Notes under the pieces: generated by a model
Seen by the model: the letters and a program-made list of their open reading frames with translations, nothing else
Told to the model about the DNA's origin: nothing
Databases searched by the model: none
Source of the DNA: a virus
Length of the DNA stretch: 64,000 bases
IMG/VR virus record: IMGVR_UViG_3300027963_000035
Coordinates: 62,001 to 126,000 of that record
Strand: one strand, 5' to 3'
Translations under genes and position numbers: made by a program
Shown here: positions 52,690 to 61,303 of the stretch, in pieces
How the letters are laid out: each line of letters opens with the position of its first letter
Position numbering within the stretch: position 1 is the first letter of the stretch

Positions 52690-54078
52690 ATGACAGACAC
52701 ACTAAGAACAAGAACAGATATATTATCCTTATTTTACAATAATTCTTCTGGCGATATATCCGCCCAGGATATGAGAGATTTTGTAACTAGTATTTTCTTA
52801 TCTGCCGATAATCAATTGGTAATAGGCTCTTTGAATACAAGTGACCTTGGTGCGGATCAAAGTGGAATCAAGGTAAATGCGGCAACCCCTAAAACCATAT
52901 TATTCGACTATACCAAACATTCTTGGACAAGTAGTGAAAGCTTTAATTTAAGTCTTTATAAGTCATATAAAATTGATGGGGACTTAGTGTTGGATCAATA
53001 CTCCCTGGGAGATACCGTTAGTTATTCTAAACTAACGCAAGTCGGAACCATTCTCTCTGGCACGTGGGAAGCCACCCCAGTTGATGTTTCTTGGGGAGGA
53101 ACAGGCAGATCATCTCTTAATCTAGGCAGCTTCTTAGTCGGTGATGGAGCCAATCCGGTAAGTGTAACAGACGATGTTGTTTGGAGTAAATCGGAAAAAT
53201 CTCTTCATGTTAAGGGCTATGTATCTATAGAGAATAATAGTGATCCGTTCTCAGAAAATCAGAATTCAATAATTTTAGAAAAAAGAAACAATCTATCTAA
53301 AAGCATAACGTACTCGGGCACGGCAACAACAATTGGAAATAGCGAAAAAACTTTTTTTGAATTTGATGTCCCTGATAATCTTTTGGCCAAGTTTAGAATA
53401 TCATGTAGCGGCACTAACTTCGACAGAAATGCCGCAATATCATCTGATATAGAAGTGACATATAGGAGATCAATAAACCCTGATACTCCATTAAGTCCAA
53501 CTCAATACATATATCTTGTGGGCGAAGAAAATAAATCATTAAATACTGATAATGACGATTGGGATGTTAACATTAGAGTTGAAGATGATAAGATTAGATT
53601 AAAGGTTTTGGGGAGCGATGTTAATTGGATAGCTGAAATAGATGTTCACTTCATGTACACTCCGACAGTTACTACAACCACGATTGGCCCGACCACAACC
53701 ACACTAGAGCCGACAACCACAACCACGACCACCACAGGACCAACAACAACCATGGCACCAACCACTACCACAACCACTACGACAACAACTGTTTTCTTGA
53801 ATACATCTATTACTACTGTGTTGGGGGCAAATCCCCTATCACCTAGTTACTGGTTCGTGGAATCTACTGGGGTCACAGTAACATCGGAAAGCGAAACTAT
53901 ATTTGAGTTTAATGCTTTAAGTAGCTCGGGAATTCCATATAACATGGATATTAAAGCAGAAGGAATTTTAATAGCTTCTGTGTCTTTTTCTCCAAGCTAC
54001 TTATCTTTGCCATTTAGAATCACAAAATCAGGAAGCACTTATTCTGGATTTTTTACAAATGGCGACGTGAATTTTTAA
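52690..54078 (+). CDS. tail fibre/adhesin with Thr-rich linker
   Basis: A 462-residue virion adhesin. The N-terminus MTDTLRTRTDILSLFYNNSS and GDISAQDMRDFVTSIFLS is a phage fibre-attachment module. A beta-rich body follows (FLVGDGANPVSVTDDVVWSK). At about 335-372 a Thr-rich linker (TTTTLEPTTTTTTTTGPTTT) leads to a C-terminal beta domain of about 90 residues (VLGANPLSPSYWFVES), plausibly the receptor-binding tip. The poly-Thr codons alternate ACA/ACC/ACG, so the tract is probably functional, not simple slippage. ATATATATCC precedes the ATG. Confidence 0.72.
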   Translation: MTDTLRTRTDILSLFYNNSSGDISAQDMRDFVTSIFLSADNQLVIGSLNTSDLGADQSGIKVNAATPKTILFDYTKHSWTSSESFNLSLYKSYKIDGDLVLDQYSLGDTVSYSKLTQVGTILSGTWEATPVDVSWGGTGRSSLNLGSFLVGDGANPVSVTDDVVWSKSEKSLHVKGYVSIENNSDPFSENQNSIILEKRNNLSKSITYSGTATTIGNSEKTFFEFDVPDNLLAKFRISCSGTNFDRNAAISSDIEVTYRRSINPDTPLSPTQYIYLVGEENKSLNTDNDDWDVNIRVEDDKIRLKVLGSDVNWIAEIDVHFMYTPTVTTTTIGPTTTTLEPTTTTTTTTGPTTTMAPTTTTTTTTTTVFLNTSITTVLGANPLSPSYWFVESTGVTVTSESETIFEFNALSSSGIPYNMDIKAEGILIASVSFSPSYLSLPFRITKSGSTYSGFFTNGDVNF

Positions 54079-54111
54079 TTTTATGTGCTTCACTTTGAGG
54101 TTAGAACTAAA

Positions 54112-57096
54112 ATGATAATTAATAAATTATATCAAATAATAAGTTCAAGAGAAAGTTATAATCTATCCGGTTTATCTCAAGTCGATATAGTATATGGAGA
54201 ATCCGCTAGTGGCAATAATCTTTTATCTTGGACCCCAACAGGACTTCCTGGATTTAGTACGTTGGGTCCTGAAAAATCATACATAATAAAAAATGCAAGT
54301 AATTTTTCTGATTATATTTTGAATATTAATTCAAATTCTCCTGATCAAAGTGGAGCTATAAATAAAAAATTTCAATTTATTACCTACAAAGCGGAATCTA
54401 ATTTTAATATTTCCAACCTTTCATCCGAAGTAAAGAATAGGATCACCGCAATTATTGCAGAATCCCCCAGTGGAAATAATTTGTTATCTTGGACGCCCAG
54501 TGGATTTCCTGGCTTTTCTCAGCTTGTTTGTGGAAAAACATACCTTGTAATAAGCAGGTCAAATAATTTTTCTCCTTATGATTTAGATTTGCCTCCCCCT
54601 CAAGTCTCATATCCAGTGTCCGCCTATTATGTTGGTGGATATTTTAGATTAAAAAATCCAAACACAAACAACTACACCTCTAATTTATCGTCTTCTTATT
54701 TTTATGAATCAGATATTGGTGACTATAATCTAATTGATAGAAAATTTTCCGGAACATCATTTGACTTTAATTATTCTAACTCAATCGATAAAGCAAAAGA
54801 AGACTTTCCCGAATTCACAGAAGTTGATTATGCATCATTTGAAGTTGTGTTAATTGACTCTTCTAGTAAAGTTGTCGGATGGGCCACCACTAGCACAGAT
54901 GCAGCAGAAGTTCCTACTCATGGAGCCGGGGGTTCTTATTTAAATATAAGATTATTTGATTTTCCAACAATATATGATGAAGAATCTTGGACATTGGGAT
55001 CCTTATCCAGCGGACCTTCTTCTATTGTTTTTAATAATATTAGTCCATATAAGATATTATCCCCCTCTGTTGTTTCCACCCCTACTCCCACGCTTACTCC
55101 CACGCTTACTCCCACATTAACCCTAACACCAACTCTCACAAGAACAAATACTAGAACCCCAACTGCAACACTTACAAGCACACCTACGCTAACAAGTACT
55201 CAGACGCTCACTTCAACTAATACTCAAACTCCAACTTTAACCTCAACCAACACTCAAGCATCTACTCCCACTTATACTCCTATTCCGACAAATACTCCAA
55301 CTTTAACAATAACCCCCACACTAACAGAGACTCCAACTTTAACAAGTACTCCCACACTAACAGAGACTCCAACTTTAACAAATACCCCCACATTAACAGA
55401 AACTTCTGCCCCAACGAATACTCCTACTCCTACGAATACTCCTACTCCTACGAATACTCCTACATTAACAAACACACAAACATCAACAAGTACTCCTACA
55501 CTAACTCCCACAATAAGTTTAACAAACACCAATACTCAAACACCAATTAAAACCAGTACTCCGACTTTAACAAATACTCCTACACTAACAGAAACTCCCA
55601 CTTTAACTAGTACTCCCACTTTAACAAATACTCCGACAATAACTGGCACTCAAACCCTGACCAGTACTCAAACATTAATTTTAACTCAGACGGCAACCTT
55701 AACAAGCACTCCAACACTCACTCCGACTTTAACTCCCACACTAACTAATACTCCTACTTTAACGGGAACTCCAACTTTAACTAGTTCTCAAACACCGACC
55801 AATACTAGCACTCCTACACAAACTAGTACCACAACATTAACTAACACTCCAACTTTAACATTAACTAGCACTCCAACTTTAACCAACACTAGAACATCAA
55901 CTAATACTCCAACATTAACTAACACCAAAACATTAACTAACACTCCAACATTAACTAGAACCAACACCAGAACTCCCACCAATACTCAAACTCCTACTTC
56001 AACTAAAACCCCAACATTAACCCAAACAGTAACAGGCACATATTTGTCTTCTGTTAATGGGTTAGTTCTACATCTAGATGCCGGGGATATATCGAGTTAC
56101 CCTGGCACTGGCTATGTGTGGAGAGATCTTAGCGGTCTTGGTAATCACGCAACACTCATAAGTCAGCCAATTTATAGTGCTAATCATGGTGGAATTTTGA
56201 TATTTAATTCCAATAGCACCACTCAATGGGCGGAGGTTACCAACAATGCTTCGATCAATAATTTGAGCGGTGACTTTGCTTATGAAATATGGGTTTATCC
56301 AAAGAATGGAGGTTTTACTTATGGTAAAATCTTTGGTAAAGGAAAATACTCGGCGGGGGCCGGATTCAATGGTGTTTTAAACAATATAAATAGTAATACC
56401 ACCGAGTGGCAATACCAAGATGCCGGCGGCAATCCGATTTCTCTCTTGACGGACAGTACTGATTTTAATACTTGGGTTCATCTCGTATACACCAGAACTA
56501 AGGGCGTGTTTAGATTATATAAAAATTCAGTAAAAATGTTTACCGATAATAGCCCGTTGATAAATAATTATGACTTTAGTAGCAATTATCCTCTTAGAAT
56601 TGCAGCCAACAGCCAACCAGTTCCAGATTGGTCACAACAAAGAGTAGGGGTATTTAAACAATACAATAGGGGATTATCTGCAGTCGAGGTTCTTCAAAAT
56701 TTCGAGATGTTGCGAGGTCGTTATGATATACCCTTCCCGACACCAACTCCAACAAAAACTTTAACTCCTACACCTACAATCACATTGACGGCAACGCCCA
56801 CATATACGCCGAATGTTATTTTTACTGATCCTATTAATCTAAGATCAAGATATGGTGCACCAAGTACACTGGCGTGGGATCAGAGAAACCTAGACTATAT
56901 AGCCAGCATAGAATCACCTAGGAATTATAAAATATTATCCGTATCTCAAAAAGCACCCGGATCAGGAAATAAATCAAATTACACGAGTTGCGGAGACAAT
57001 AATCACTGTTATTGGAATGGAAGTGGCTGGACTTTGGTAGGTGCTTGCTCGTCCAACTGGATCGGCAGCATGACACTAACTAAGATTTGCTGTTAA
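54112..57096 (+). CDS. large adhesin with Thr-Pro repeat stalk and LamG-like domain
   Basis: A 994-residue fibre or adhesin. I choose the ATG at 54112 (GAGG 12 bases upstream) over a GTG nine codons earlier. Residues 15-150 hold two copies of a module with [19 protein letters not shown] and [20 protein letters not shown] beta domain follows to about 320. Residues 321-643 are a Thr-Pro stalk with [11 protein letters not shown] units. A LamG/concanavalin-like domain is at about 648-880 ([20 protein letters not shown], then [18 protein letters not shown]), then a second short Thr-Pro stretch and a Cys-containing C-terminal domain (residues 900-994). LamG domains bind glycans, so host-surface binding is likely. 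Confidence 0.75.
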   Translation: MIINKLYQIISSRESYNLSGLSQVDIVYGESASGNNLLSWTPTGLPGFSTLGPEKSYIIKNASNFSDYILNINSNSPDQSGAINKKFQFITYKAESNFNISNLSSEVKNRITAIIAESPSGNNLLSWTPSGFPGFSQLVCGKTYLVISRSNNFSPYDLDLPPPQVSYPVSAYYVGGYFRLKNPNTNNYTSNLSSSYFYESDIGDYNLIDRKFSGTSFDFNYSNSIDKAKEDFPEFTEVDYASFEVVLIDSSSKVVGWATTSTDAAEVPTHGAGGSYLNIRLFDFPTIYDEESWTLGSLSSGPSSIVFNNISPYKILSPSVVSTPTPTLTPTLTPTLTLTPTLTRTNTRTPTATLTSTPTLTSTQTLTSTNTQTPTLTSTNTQASTPTYTPIPTNTPTLTITPTLTETPTLTSTPTLTETPTLTNTPTLTETSAPTNTPTPTNTPTPTNTPTLTNTQTSTSTPTLTPTISLTNTNTQTPIKTSTPTLTNTPTLTETPTLTSTPTLTNTPTITGTQTLTSTQTLILTQTATLTSTPTLTPTLTPTLTNTPTLTGTPTLTSSQTPTNTSTPTQTSTTTLTNTPTLTLTSTPTLTNTRTSTNTPTLTNTKTLTNTPTLTRTNTRTPTNTQTPTSTKTPTLTQTVTGTYLSSVNGLVLHLDAGDISSYPGTGYVWRDLSGLGNHATLISQPIYSANHGGILIFNSNSTTQWAEVTNNASINNLSGDFAYEIWVYPKNGGFTYGKIFGKGKYSAGAGFNGVLNNINSNTTEWQYQDAGGNPISLLTDSTDFNTWVHLVYTRTKGVFRLYKNSVKMFTDNSPLINNYDFSSNYPLRIAANSQPVPDWSQQRVGVFKQYNRGLSAVEVLQNFEMLRGRYDIPFPTPTPTKTLTPTPTITLTATPTYTPNVIFTDPINLRSRYGAPSTLAWDQRNLDYIASIESPRNYKILSVSQKAPGSGNKSNYTSCGDNNHCYWNGSGWTLVGACSSNWIGSMTLTKICC
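55075..56037 (+). repeat. Thr-Pro coding repeat array
   Basis: About 320 codons of TPTLT-type hexa- or pentapeptide repeats. Exact DNA repeats occur, for instance CCTACGAATACTCCTACT three times at 55423-55470. The reverse strand therefore contains long Val/Gly open frames, which are artefacts. Such a stalk is likely O-glycosylated and extended, and its length may vary between isolates. Confidence 0.85.
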
Positions 57097-57099
57097 TAA

Positions 57100-57735
57100 T
57101 TATTTGAAAAAAGCAACGATAGAGCAGCGGGCATTGGCCCCAGAATCTTCGTCTACTCTATTTATTTGATGCCAAACCCCACCTCTTGTTGCAACAATTC
57201 TGTTGGGCTTTGGTTGAATATAATACCCACATGCAACATAGTTCATTATTTTATCTGTCCACCAAGTCTCTAAAGGTCCGCCTACATTTTCCTTTTTATA
57301 CTCTATGTTTGGGGTCTCGGCCAACATTAACTCGCCACCCCATCCTGCTCCCCAATAGGGATGAGTATAAAATATAACTGCTGCTGTATAGCCAGTGTCG
57401 TTGTGCCAATTTATTTTAGTTCCTCTTCCATAGATATATGCTCTTAAAAAGACTTCTTTCCATTTGCCAAAAATTTCTGGATGGTTATTATTAATTTCGT
57501 TTATTTTTTCATAAACCTTATCAAGTGGGTTTTTGAATGGGTAATCTTTAGCATTATATTCCTTACTCCCCATGGGATTCCCGTCAGTCAATTTCCAAAC
57601 TTTCATGAATCCATTTGAGTTTATAGAAGAATAATCTATGGTTTGAAACCAATCCCACATAACTTTAAACTCTTCTGGAGTGAGGACGTTATCGTAGATT
57701 ACGAATTTATCTTCATTTTGTAATATTTTATCCAT
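57100..57735 (-). CDS. 2-oxoglutarate/Fe(II) oxygenase
   Basis: A 211-residue dioxygenase of the 2OG-Fe(II) superfamily. The metal triad is H111 and D113 in INWHNDTGYTAAV and H189 in GGVWHQINRV; R203 in NARCSIVAFF binds 2-oxoglutarate. The core length and double-stranded beta-helix spacing are typical of prolyl-4-hydroxylase-like and other phage 2OG oxygenases. Substrate unknown; hydroxylation of proline in the neighbouring Thr-Pro fibre is an attractive but untested idea, and DNA or small-molecule substrates are equally possible. It converges with the fibre gene with three bases between stops. Confidence 0.82.
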   Translation of the reverse strand: MDKILQNEDKFVIYDNVLTPEEFKVMWDWFQTIDYSSINSNGFMKVWKLTDGNPMGSKEYNAKDYPFKNPLDKVYEKINEINNNHPEIFGKWKEVFLRAYIYGRGTKINWHNDTGYTAAVIFYTHPYWGAGWGGELMLAETPNIEYKKENVGGPLETWWTDKIMNYVACGYYIQPKPNRIVATRGGVWHQINRVDEDSGANARCSIVAFFK

Positions 57736-57790
57736 TCTTTAATTATAGATTATTTTTAGTTCAAATCAATATATATTAAAAAGGATAAAA

Positions 57791-58141
57791 ATGAACGATA
57801 TATTAAAACTCGCCGGTTTAACTGAACAAGTTGAAAAATTTAATAATTTCTCAGAAAAAAGATTTGATGGTGCAAAAAAGATATCTGAGATGGCTGAAGA
57901 AAAAGGTGGTCCCGCCCTTCTTACACATTATCACTTTGCCGTCAAACTTCCCTACTACAAAAAAGCCTTAGAAGGAAAGATGGACTTTGAAAAAAGCAAA
58001 GAAGAATATAAAAAGCTTTGTGAAAAACTTCATTCAATGATGGATAAAATAGAAGATGTAAACCAAAAAACATTCCAGGAACTACTTGGTAAAATGGAAG
58101 TTTTAGGAGAACTATTAATACAAGAAAAAAATTCTAAATGA
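57791..58141 (+). CDS. hypothetical helical protein
   Basis: A 116-residue helical protein starting MNDILKLAGLTEQVEKFN. The rest is three or four amphipathic helices rich in Lys and Glu. AAAAAGGATAAAA immediately before the ATG is the strong leader type also seen at 62688 and 63385. Its last codon overlaps the next gene's start by four bases (translational coupling). No family recognised; the helical build resembles small packaged or scaffolding proteins. Confidence 0.6.
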   Translation: MNDILKLAGLTEQVEKFNNFSEKRFDGAKKISEMAEEKGGPALLTHYHFAVKLPYYKKALEGKMDFEKSKEEYKKLCEKLHSMMDKIEDVNQKTFQELLGKMEVLGELLIQEKNSK

Positions 58142-58959
58142 ACTTCAAAGATTTTATCAACGAGTCGCCTGTAACCAATTTTGAACTAATGGGTCAATGG
58201 GGACCTGAAGCTAAGAGAAAATACGGATATAACACACAAGACTCGGGAATACTAGAAAATCCCAAGGCGGTTGAAAAAATACATAAGCACTGGAGCAACA
58301 GCAAGAGTAATTTTGAATTTTACTTTTTAAGAAGTTTTAAGGCAAGTAAACATGTCGAAGTCGGTCAAGTGACCCCGGAATGGGTTAAAGAGAATTTAGA
58401 AGTTGATATAAAGCCAAAAGAAGATTCTATAACCGTTATATTCACAAATAATACTGGGGCAGAAAAAATACCTATGACAGCTTGGTCCATGGCACATAGA
58501 TTAGGCCATGCGATTAGACGTGATAAAACTTTTGAAAGACATTTTAATGAAGAAGTCAGAAGAGACTTCGATGAAATATTACAATATGTATATGGAATAA
58601 GCACAGACAGATATAACACCCTGCGGCCAGACTATGAGAAGCAGAGAAAAGCAATCTTCTTAGCTGTAGGCACTATGAAAAGTGCAAGAAATAATATCCT
58701 GAGGAATAGTGATGAGTTCGTATATGAACTATTGGCCCAGTATATTATATCAGGTAAAATAACATTCAATGACCTTCCTAAAAGCCTCATAATAGACAGA
58801 AAGATGGCCTGGGGCAGACCCAACTATAGAACAAAGAATATGGTAGATGAAACAGCATACAGAGAATATAATGAAATGCTACACAATAATGCCGTTAAAT
58901 ACGAATATAATCTTGATACTATCTTCAATGGTCTTGAGGGATTGATGTTTGTAATGTGA
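58138..58959 (+). CDS. tagged protein with a degenerate zinc-peptidase-like motif
   Basis: A 273-residue protein starting MNFKDFINESPVTNF, a clear tag match (F-K-D-F-I-N-E then S). TAWSMAHRLGHAIRR has H120-x-x-x-H124 in the position of a zincin helix, but the catalytic Glu of HExxH is replaced by Arg. NSDEFVYELLAQYI, about 75 residues later, holds a possible third Glu ligand. It could be an inactive zincin or a metal-binding structural protein. It ends inside the convergent mscL gene (35-base overlap). Confidence 0.55.
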   Translation: MNFKDFINESPVTNFELMGQWGPEAKRKYGYNTQDSGILENPKAVEKIHKHWSNSKSNFEFYFLRSFKASKHVEVGQVTPEWVKENLEVDIKPKEDSITVIFTNNTGAEKIPMTAWSMAHRLGHAIRRDKTFERHFNEEVRRDFDEILQYVYGISTDRYNTLRPDYEKQRKAIFLAVGTMKSARNNILRNSDEFVYELLAQYIISGKITFNDLPKSLIIDRKMAWGRPNYRTKNMVDETAYREYNEMLHNNAVKYEYNLDTIFNGLEGLMFVM

Positions 58960-59377
58960 TATCAGAGGTGCAATAAGGACATTTTTTCGCTTCAGGGTCT
59001 ATTTCTTTGCAACAATACTCACATTTTTTACCTTTTATGGGCTCTTCTTTTCTTTTTAATCTACCCAATCCCTTTTGACAAATTAAATACAAAATAAAAG
59101 AAATTAAAATAAAATCTACAAGCACACCTATCATTCTTCCCACTTCAAACTCAAGTCCGTTAAACGGAATGAATGCCCAGTTTCTCCATCCATCTCCTGT
59201 CTTTGAAACTAAAAACTTAAAAATAGGCATTAATAGATAGTCAGATATTCCATTTATAACTTTATTGAAAGAATTTCCAAGTATAACCCCAACAGCAAAC
59301 TTCATCATATCTTCACGAAATGCGAAGTCTCTATATTCCTTTATATTTTTACTATTGAGAAAATCTCTTTCATCCAT
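58925..59377 (-). CDS. mscL: large-conductance mechanosensitive channel with C-terminal zinc ribbon
   Basis: A 150-residue MscL-like channel. The first membrane helix MKFAVGVILGNSFNKVINGI matches the MscL family pattern (A-V-G-V-I-I-G-x-x-F-x-K-I), and the second is IGVLVDFILISFILYLI. The N-terminal S1 helix is present (EYRDFAFREDMM). After TM2 comes a basic linker and a zinc ribbon, KCEYCCKEIDPEAKKCPYC, not found in standard MscL. Start at 59377 follows the exact TAATATATAGT box; an earlier ATG six codons upstream would overlap it. MscL opens at high membrane tension and vents solutes. Phage copies are rare; roles in osmotic survival or release are inferred. Confidence 0.85.
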   Translation of the reverse strand: MDERDFLNSKNIKEYRDFAFREDMMKFAVGVILGNSFNKVINGISDYLLMPIFKFLVSKTGDGWRNWAFIPFNGLEFEVGRMIGVLVDFILISFILYLICQKGLGRLKRKEEPIKGKKCEYCCKEIDPEAKKCPYCTSDITLQTSIPQDH

Positions 59378-59380
59378 ACT

Positions 59381-59391
59381 ACTATATATTA
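59381..59391 (-). promoter_or_regulatory. candidate late-type promoter box
   Basis: On the minus strand reads TAATATATAGT, identical to the box at 49638. It ends three bases before the mscL ATG at 59377. The same short region must also serve the divergent structured element and caspase-like gene on the plus strand. Confidence 0.4.
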
Positions 59392-59409
59392 ACATACAAC
59401 ATTGTTTGG

Positions 59410-59476
59410 TGTTCCGGGTATGGGAACAAAGGTGTTGACCTTGGCAGGAAAGCAGAAATGCTTTCCTGTTTTTTTT
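59410..59476 (+). terminator. three-hairpin element with intrinsic terminator upstream of the caspase-like gene
   Basis: Three successive inverted repeats: TGTTCC/GGAACA with a seven-base loop (59410-59428), AAGGT/ACCTT with a GTTG loop (59429-59442), and CAGGAAAGC/GCTTTCCTG with a six-base loop (59445-59468). The last is followed by eight T (59469-59476), which is a textbook Rho-independent terminator. It ends 13 bases before the caspase-like ATG. No plus-strand gene ends just upstream (the nearest ends at 58959), so it is either the end of a small RNA or a leader attenuator of the caspase-like gene. Confidence 0.75.
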
Positions 59477-59489
59477 ACTATACTATGTT

Positions 59490-60428
59490 ATGAAAACCTT
59501 AATTTATTTAATTATATTCTTACTAACCTCCTCTAGTCTATTTGCTGAAGTCAAAGAAACAGGATTATCTTTTGATTATGGTGAAAGTAATCTCGCAGGG
59601 TTGTTTACAATGACTAATGAAAATGGTAGGCTGAAAAACCTTGAATTAATAGACGGAGTTTTTTCTGATGGTAAACTTGGGTTCAAATCAGAGAAATATC
59701 ATAACGTTAGTTCCACAGAGATATATAAAAAAATATCGGAGTTAACAGGCAAGTTGAGTGATAATGGAACTCTATTGCTTTACTTGAATAGTCACGGAGG
59801 AGGTAGTAATCAAAATTTTGCAATGACAGCTGCTGGAGGAAGTTTTAAATTTAGCAAAGCTTTAAAAGCAATAGCATCTGTGAAAAAAGTAAAGAGATTG
59901 GTTGTTCTTATAGATACATGCCATGCTGCAGGAGGGATACAAGAAGGATTTGATGTTAATGGTGAATTACTTAGAAATCTCCAGAGTGCAAAACCTGCAT
60001 CGGTACTTCCTGAACTTCCAAAAGAGTATAGGAGCAACACAAGACCATTTATTGGAATATTTGATATTCTGAAGAATAACGATGTAGACTATGGCGAGGA
60101 CAGCGGAGCATATGAAGAAGCTCTTATTATAAGCTCGTCTAGCGTAGAAGATTTATCCATAAGAGGTGTTTTTGCAAGTAGGCTAAAAACAACTTTCGAT
60201 AAAGTCAAAAATAACAGAGATGTAACAGTGGGACAATTTTTGAAAATGTTTGCAGATAGTCACTCTCAATCCGGACAACAACCATATTATAAAGTCGTAC
60301 CTGATAAAAGTATGTTAAATGAATTTTTATTCAGAAACTACCCAGCAGAAGAAATACCAATATATGACTATAAAACAAGAGAAAAAATCCCAGGTAAGGG
60401 AAATATTTTAATACCTAGTCAAGAATAG
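59490..60428 (+). CDS. secreted caspase-like (C14) peptidase
   Basis: A 312-residue caspase/metacaspase-like cysteine peptidase with a signal peptide (MKTLIYLIIFLLTSSSLFAE). The catalytic His is H102 in LLYLNSHGGGSNQ and the catalytic Cys is C144 in VVLIDTCHAAGG, the normal order and spacing. Downstream SSSVEDLSIRGVFASRL and SGQQPYYKVVP match the family's later strands. It should act in the periplasm or outside. The 3' end overlaps the convergent zinc peptidase gene by 21 bases. A terminator hairpin sits in its leader. No effector domain other than the peptidase is visible. Confidence 0.82.
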   Translation: MKTLIYLIIFLLTSSSLFAEVKETGLSFDYGESNLAGLFTMTNENGRLKNLELIDGVFSDGKLGFKSEKYHNVSSTEIYKKISELTGKLSDNGTLLLYLNSHGGGSNQNFAMTAAGGSFKFSKALKAIASVKKVKRLVVLIDTCHAAGGIQEGFDVNGELLRNLQSAKPASVLPELPKEYRSNTRPFIGIFDILKNNDVDYGEDSGAYEEALIISSSSVEDLSIRGVFASRLKTTFDKVKNNRDVTVGQFLKMFADSHSQSGQQPYYKVVPDKSMLNEFLFRNYPAEEIPIYDYKTREKIPGKGNILIPSQE

Positions 60429-61058
60429 TTTAAAAACTTTTTTATATTTATTGTGCAGTTCTTTTTTTGTTCTGACGCTCTTGCATAACTCAGCATCCAT
60501 TTCTGTAGCCATATATGCTTGAATTTCATCTTTAATAACTTTGGGATTATATCCAAGGTCGGTTAAACATTTTTTCATTTTATTGAAATCTTTTTTACTT
60601 ATTGTGTTGGTTATATCGTCCATCTGATTTTTATAAGCCTCATCAGAATAATAAAATGCATGACAAAGCTCATGTCTAAATGTGACGCTGTTAAGTGATC
60701 TGATTCCTATAATATATCCTATTTCTTTTTTGTTTATACTTGATATTTTTCTTAGTATTTCATTCATTATCAAATCATATGGAGTCTCAACAACACTTTT
60801 TTTCTGACAGTCTACAGCGGTCTTTAAAGGTAAATTAAAACCAGACCAGTCAGAAGCATAGGTGAAACTGTCCCCGTGCTTTTTACTATACCATCTATAA
60901 TAATCAAAAATAGAGAATGCCTTGCCGGCGAACTCTTCATTTTTTGATTCATAATATTCTTGGACACGGCAGAATAAATTTGCTCTATCGTAATTATCTT
61001 TTATAATTACCGCAAAAATTCTTGGATATATTTGTTTTAAACTATATTCAATATTCAT
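60408..61058 (-). CDS. zinc metallopeptidase (HExxH)
   Basis: A 216-residue protein with a full zincin motif FRHELCHAFYYSDEAYK (H129, E130, H133), and a likely third ligand E178 in IKDEIQAYMATE, spaced as in gluzincins. No signal peptide is seen, so it should act in the cytoplasm or virion. Family not recognised beyond the fold. It converges on the caspase-like gene, overlapping by 21 bases; a possible regulatory pairing of the two peptidases is speculative. Confidence 0.7.
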   Translation of the reverse strand: MNIEYSLKQIYPRIFAVIIKDNYDRANLFCRVQEYYESKNEEFAGKAFSIFDYYRWYSKKHGDSFTYASDWSGFNLPLKTAVDCQKKSVVETPYDLIMNEILRKISSINKKEIGYIIGIRSLNSVTFRHELCHAFYYSDEAYKNQMDDITNTISKKDFNKMKKCLTDLGYNPKVIKDEIQAYMATEMDAELCKSVRTKKELHNKYKKVFKLFLTRY

Positions 61059-61094
61059 GAATATAATTCTATATGTTTATTGACAAACAGTCAA

Positions 61095-61298
61095 CTAGTA
61101 AAATATATTTCGGTATACAAACCAGAAGAATTGTATTATGGAGCATATTGCAGATATTACCATGATCATAGTAATTACCCCAATTGTGCATCCTCCTGCT
61201 ATTACAAATGATTTCTTCTTCTGATGATTTAAATACAAGTAAGAAAAAAGACAAGAAAAGAAAACTATTATCGGTAACGTGTAAATTAAATTATTCAT
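61095..61298 (-). CDS. small two-helix membrane protein
   Basis: A 67-residue protein with two membrane segments: residues 5-24 (IYTLPIIVFFSCLFSYLYL) and 35-58 (AGGCTIGVITMIMVISAICS), linked by a short basic loop (NHQKKK). It starts five bases after the stop of the nucleotidyltransferase gene, so the two are probably cotranscribed. A second overlapping frame here is much less protein-like. Holin-like topology is possible, but there is no lysis gene nearby to support it. Confidence 0.5.
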   Translation of the reverse strand: MNNLIYTLPIIVFFSCLFSYLYLNHQKKKSFVIAGGCTIGVITMIMVISAICSIIQFFWFVYRNIFY

Positions 61299-61303
61299 AT
61301 AAA

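Noticed and set aside
55423-55470. Short direct DNA repeats that resemble a CRISPR or VNTR array
   Set aside because: The repeats are in frame with the adhesin, have no unique spacers of constant length, and continue as degenerate Thr-Pro codons.
55272-55982. Long minus-strand frames coding Val/Gly repeats ([11 protein letters not shown]-like)
   Set aside because: They are the complement of the Thr-Pro repeat array in the adhesin; triplet repeats keep all frames open. No ribosome site and no natural protein composition.
61069-61254. Second overlapping minus-strand small frame in the 61.1-61.3 kb gap
   Set aside because: It is out of frame with the two-helix membrane protein, starts inside it, and has a Cys/His/Asn mix without clear hydrophobic segmentation.
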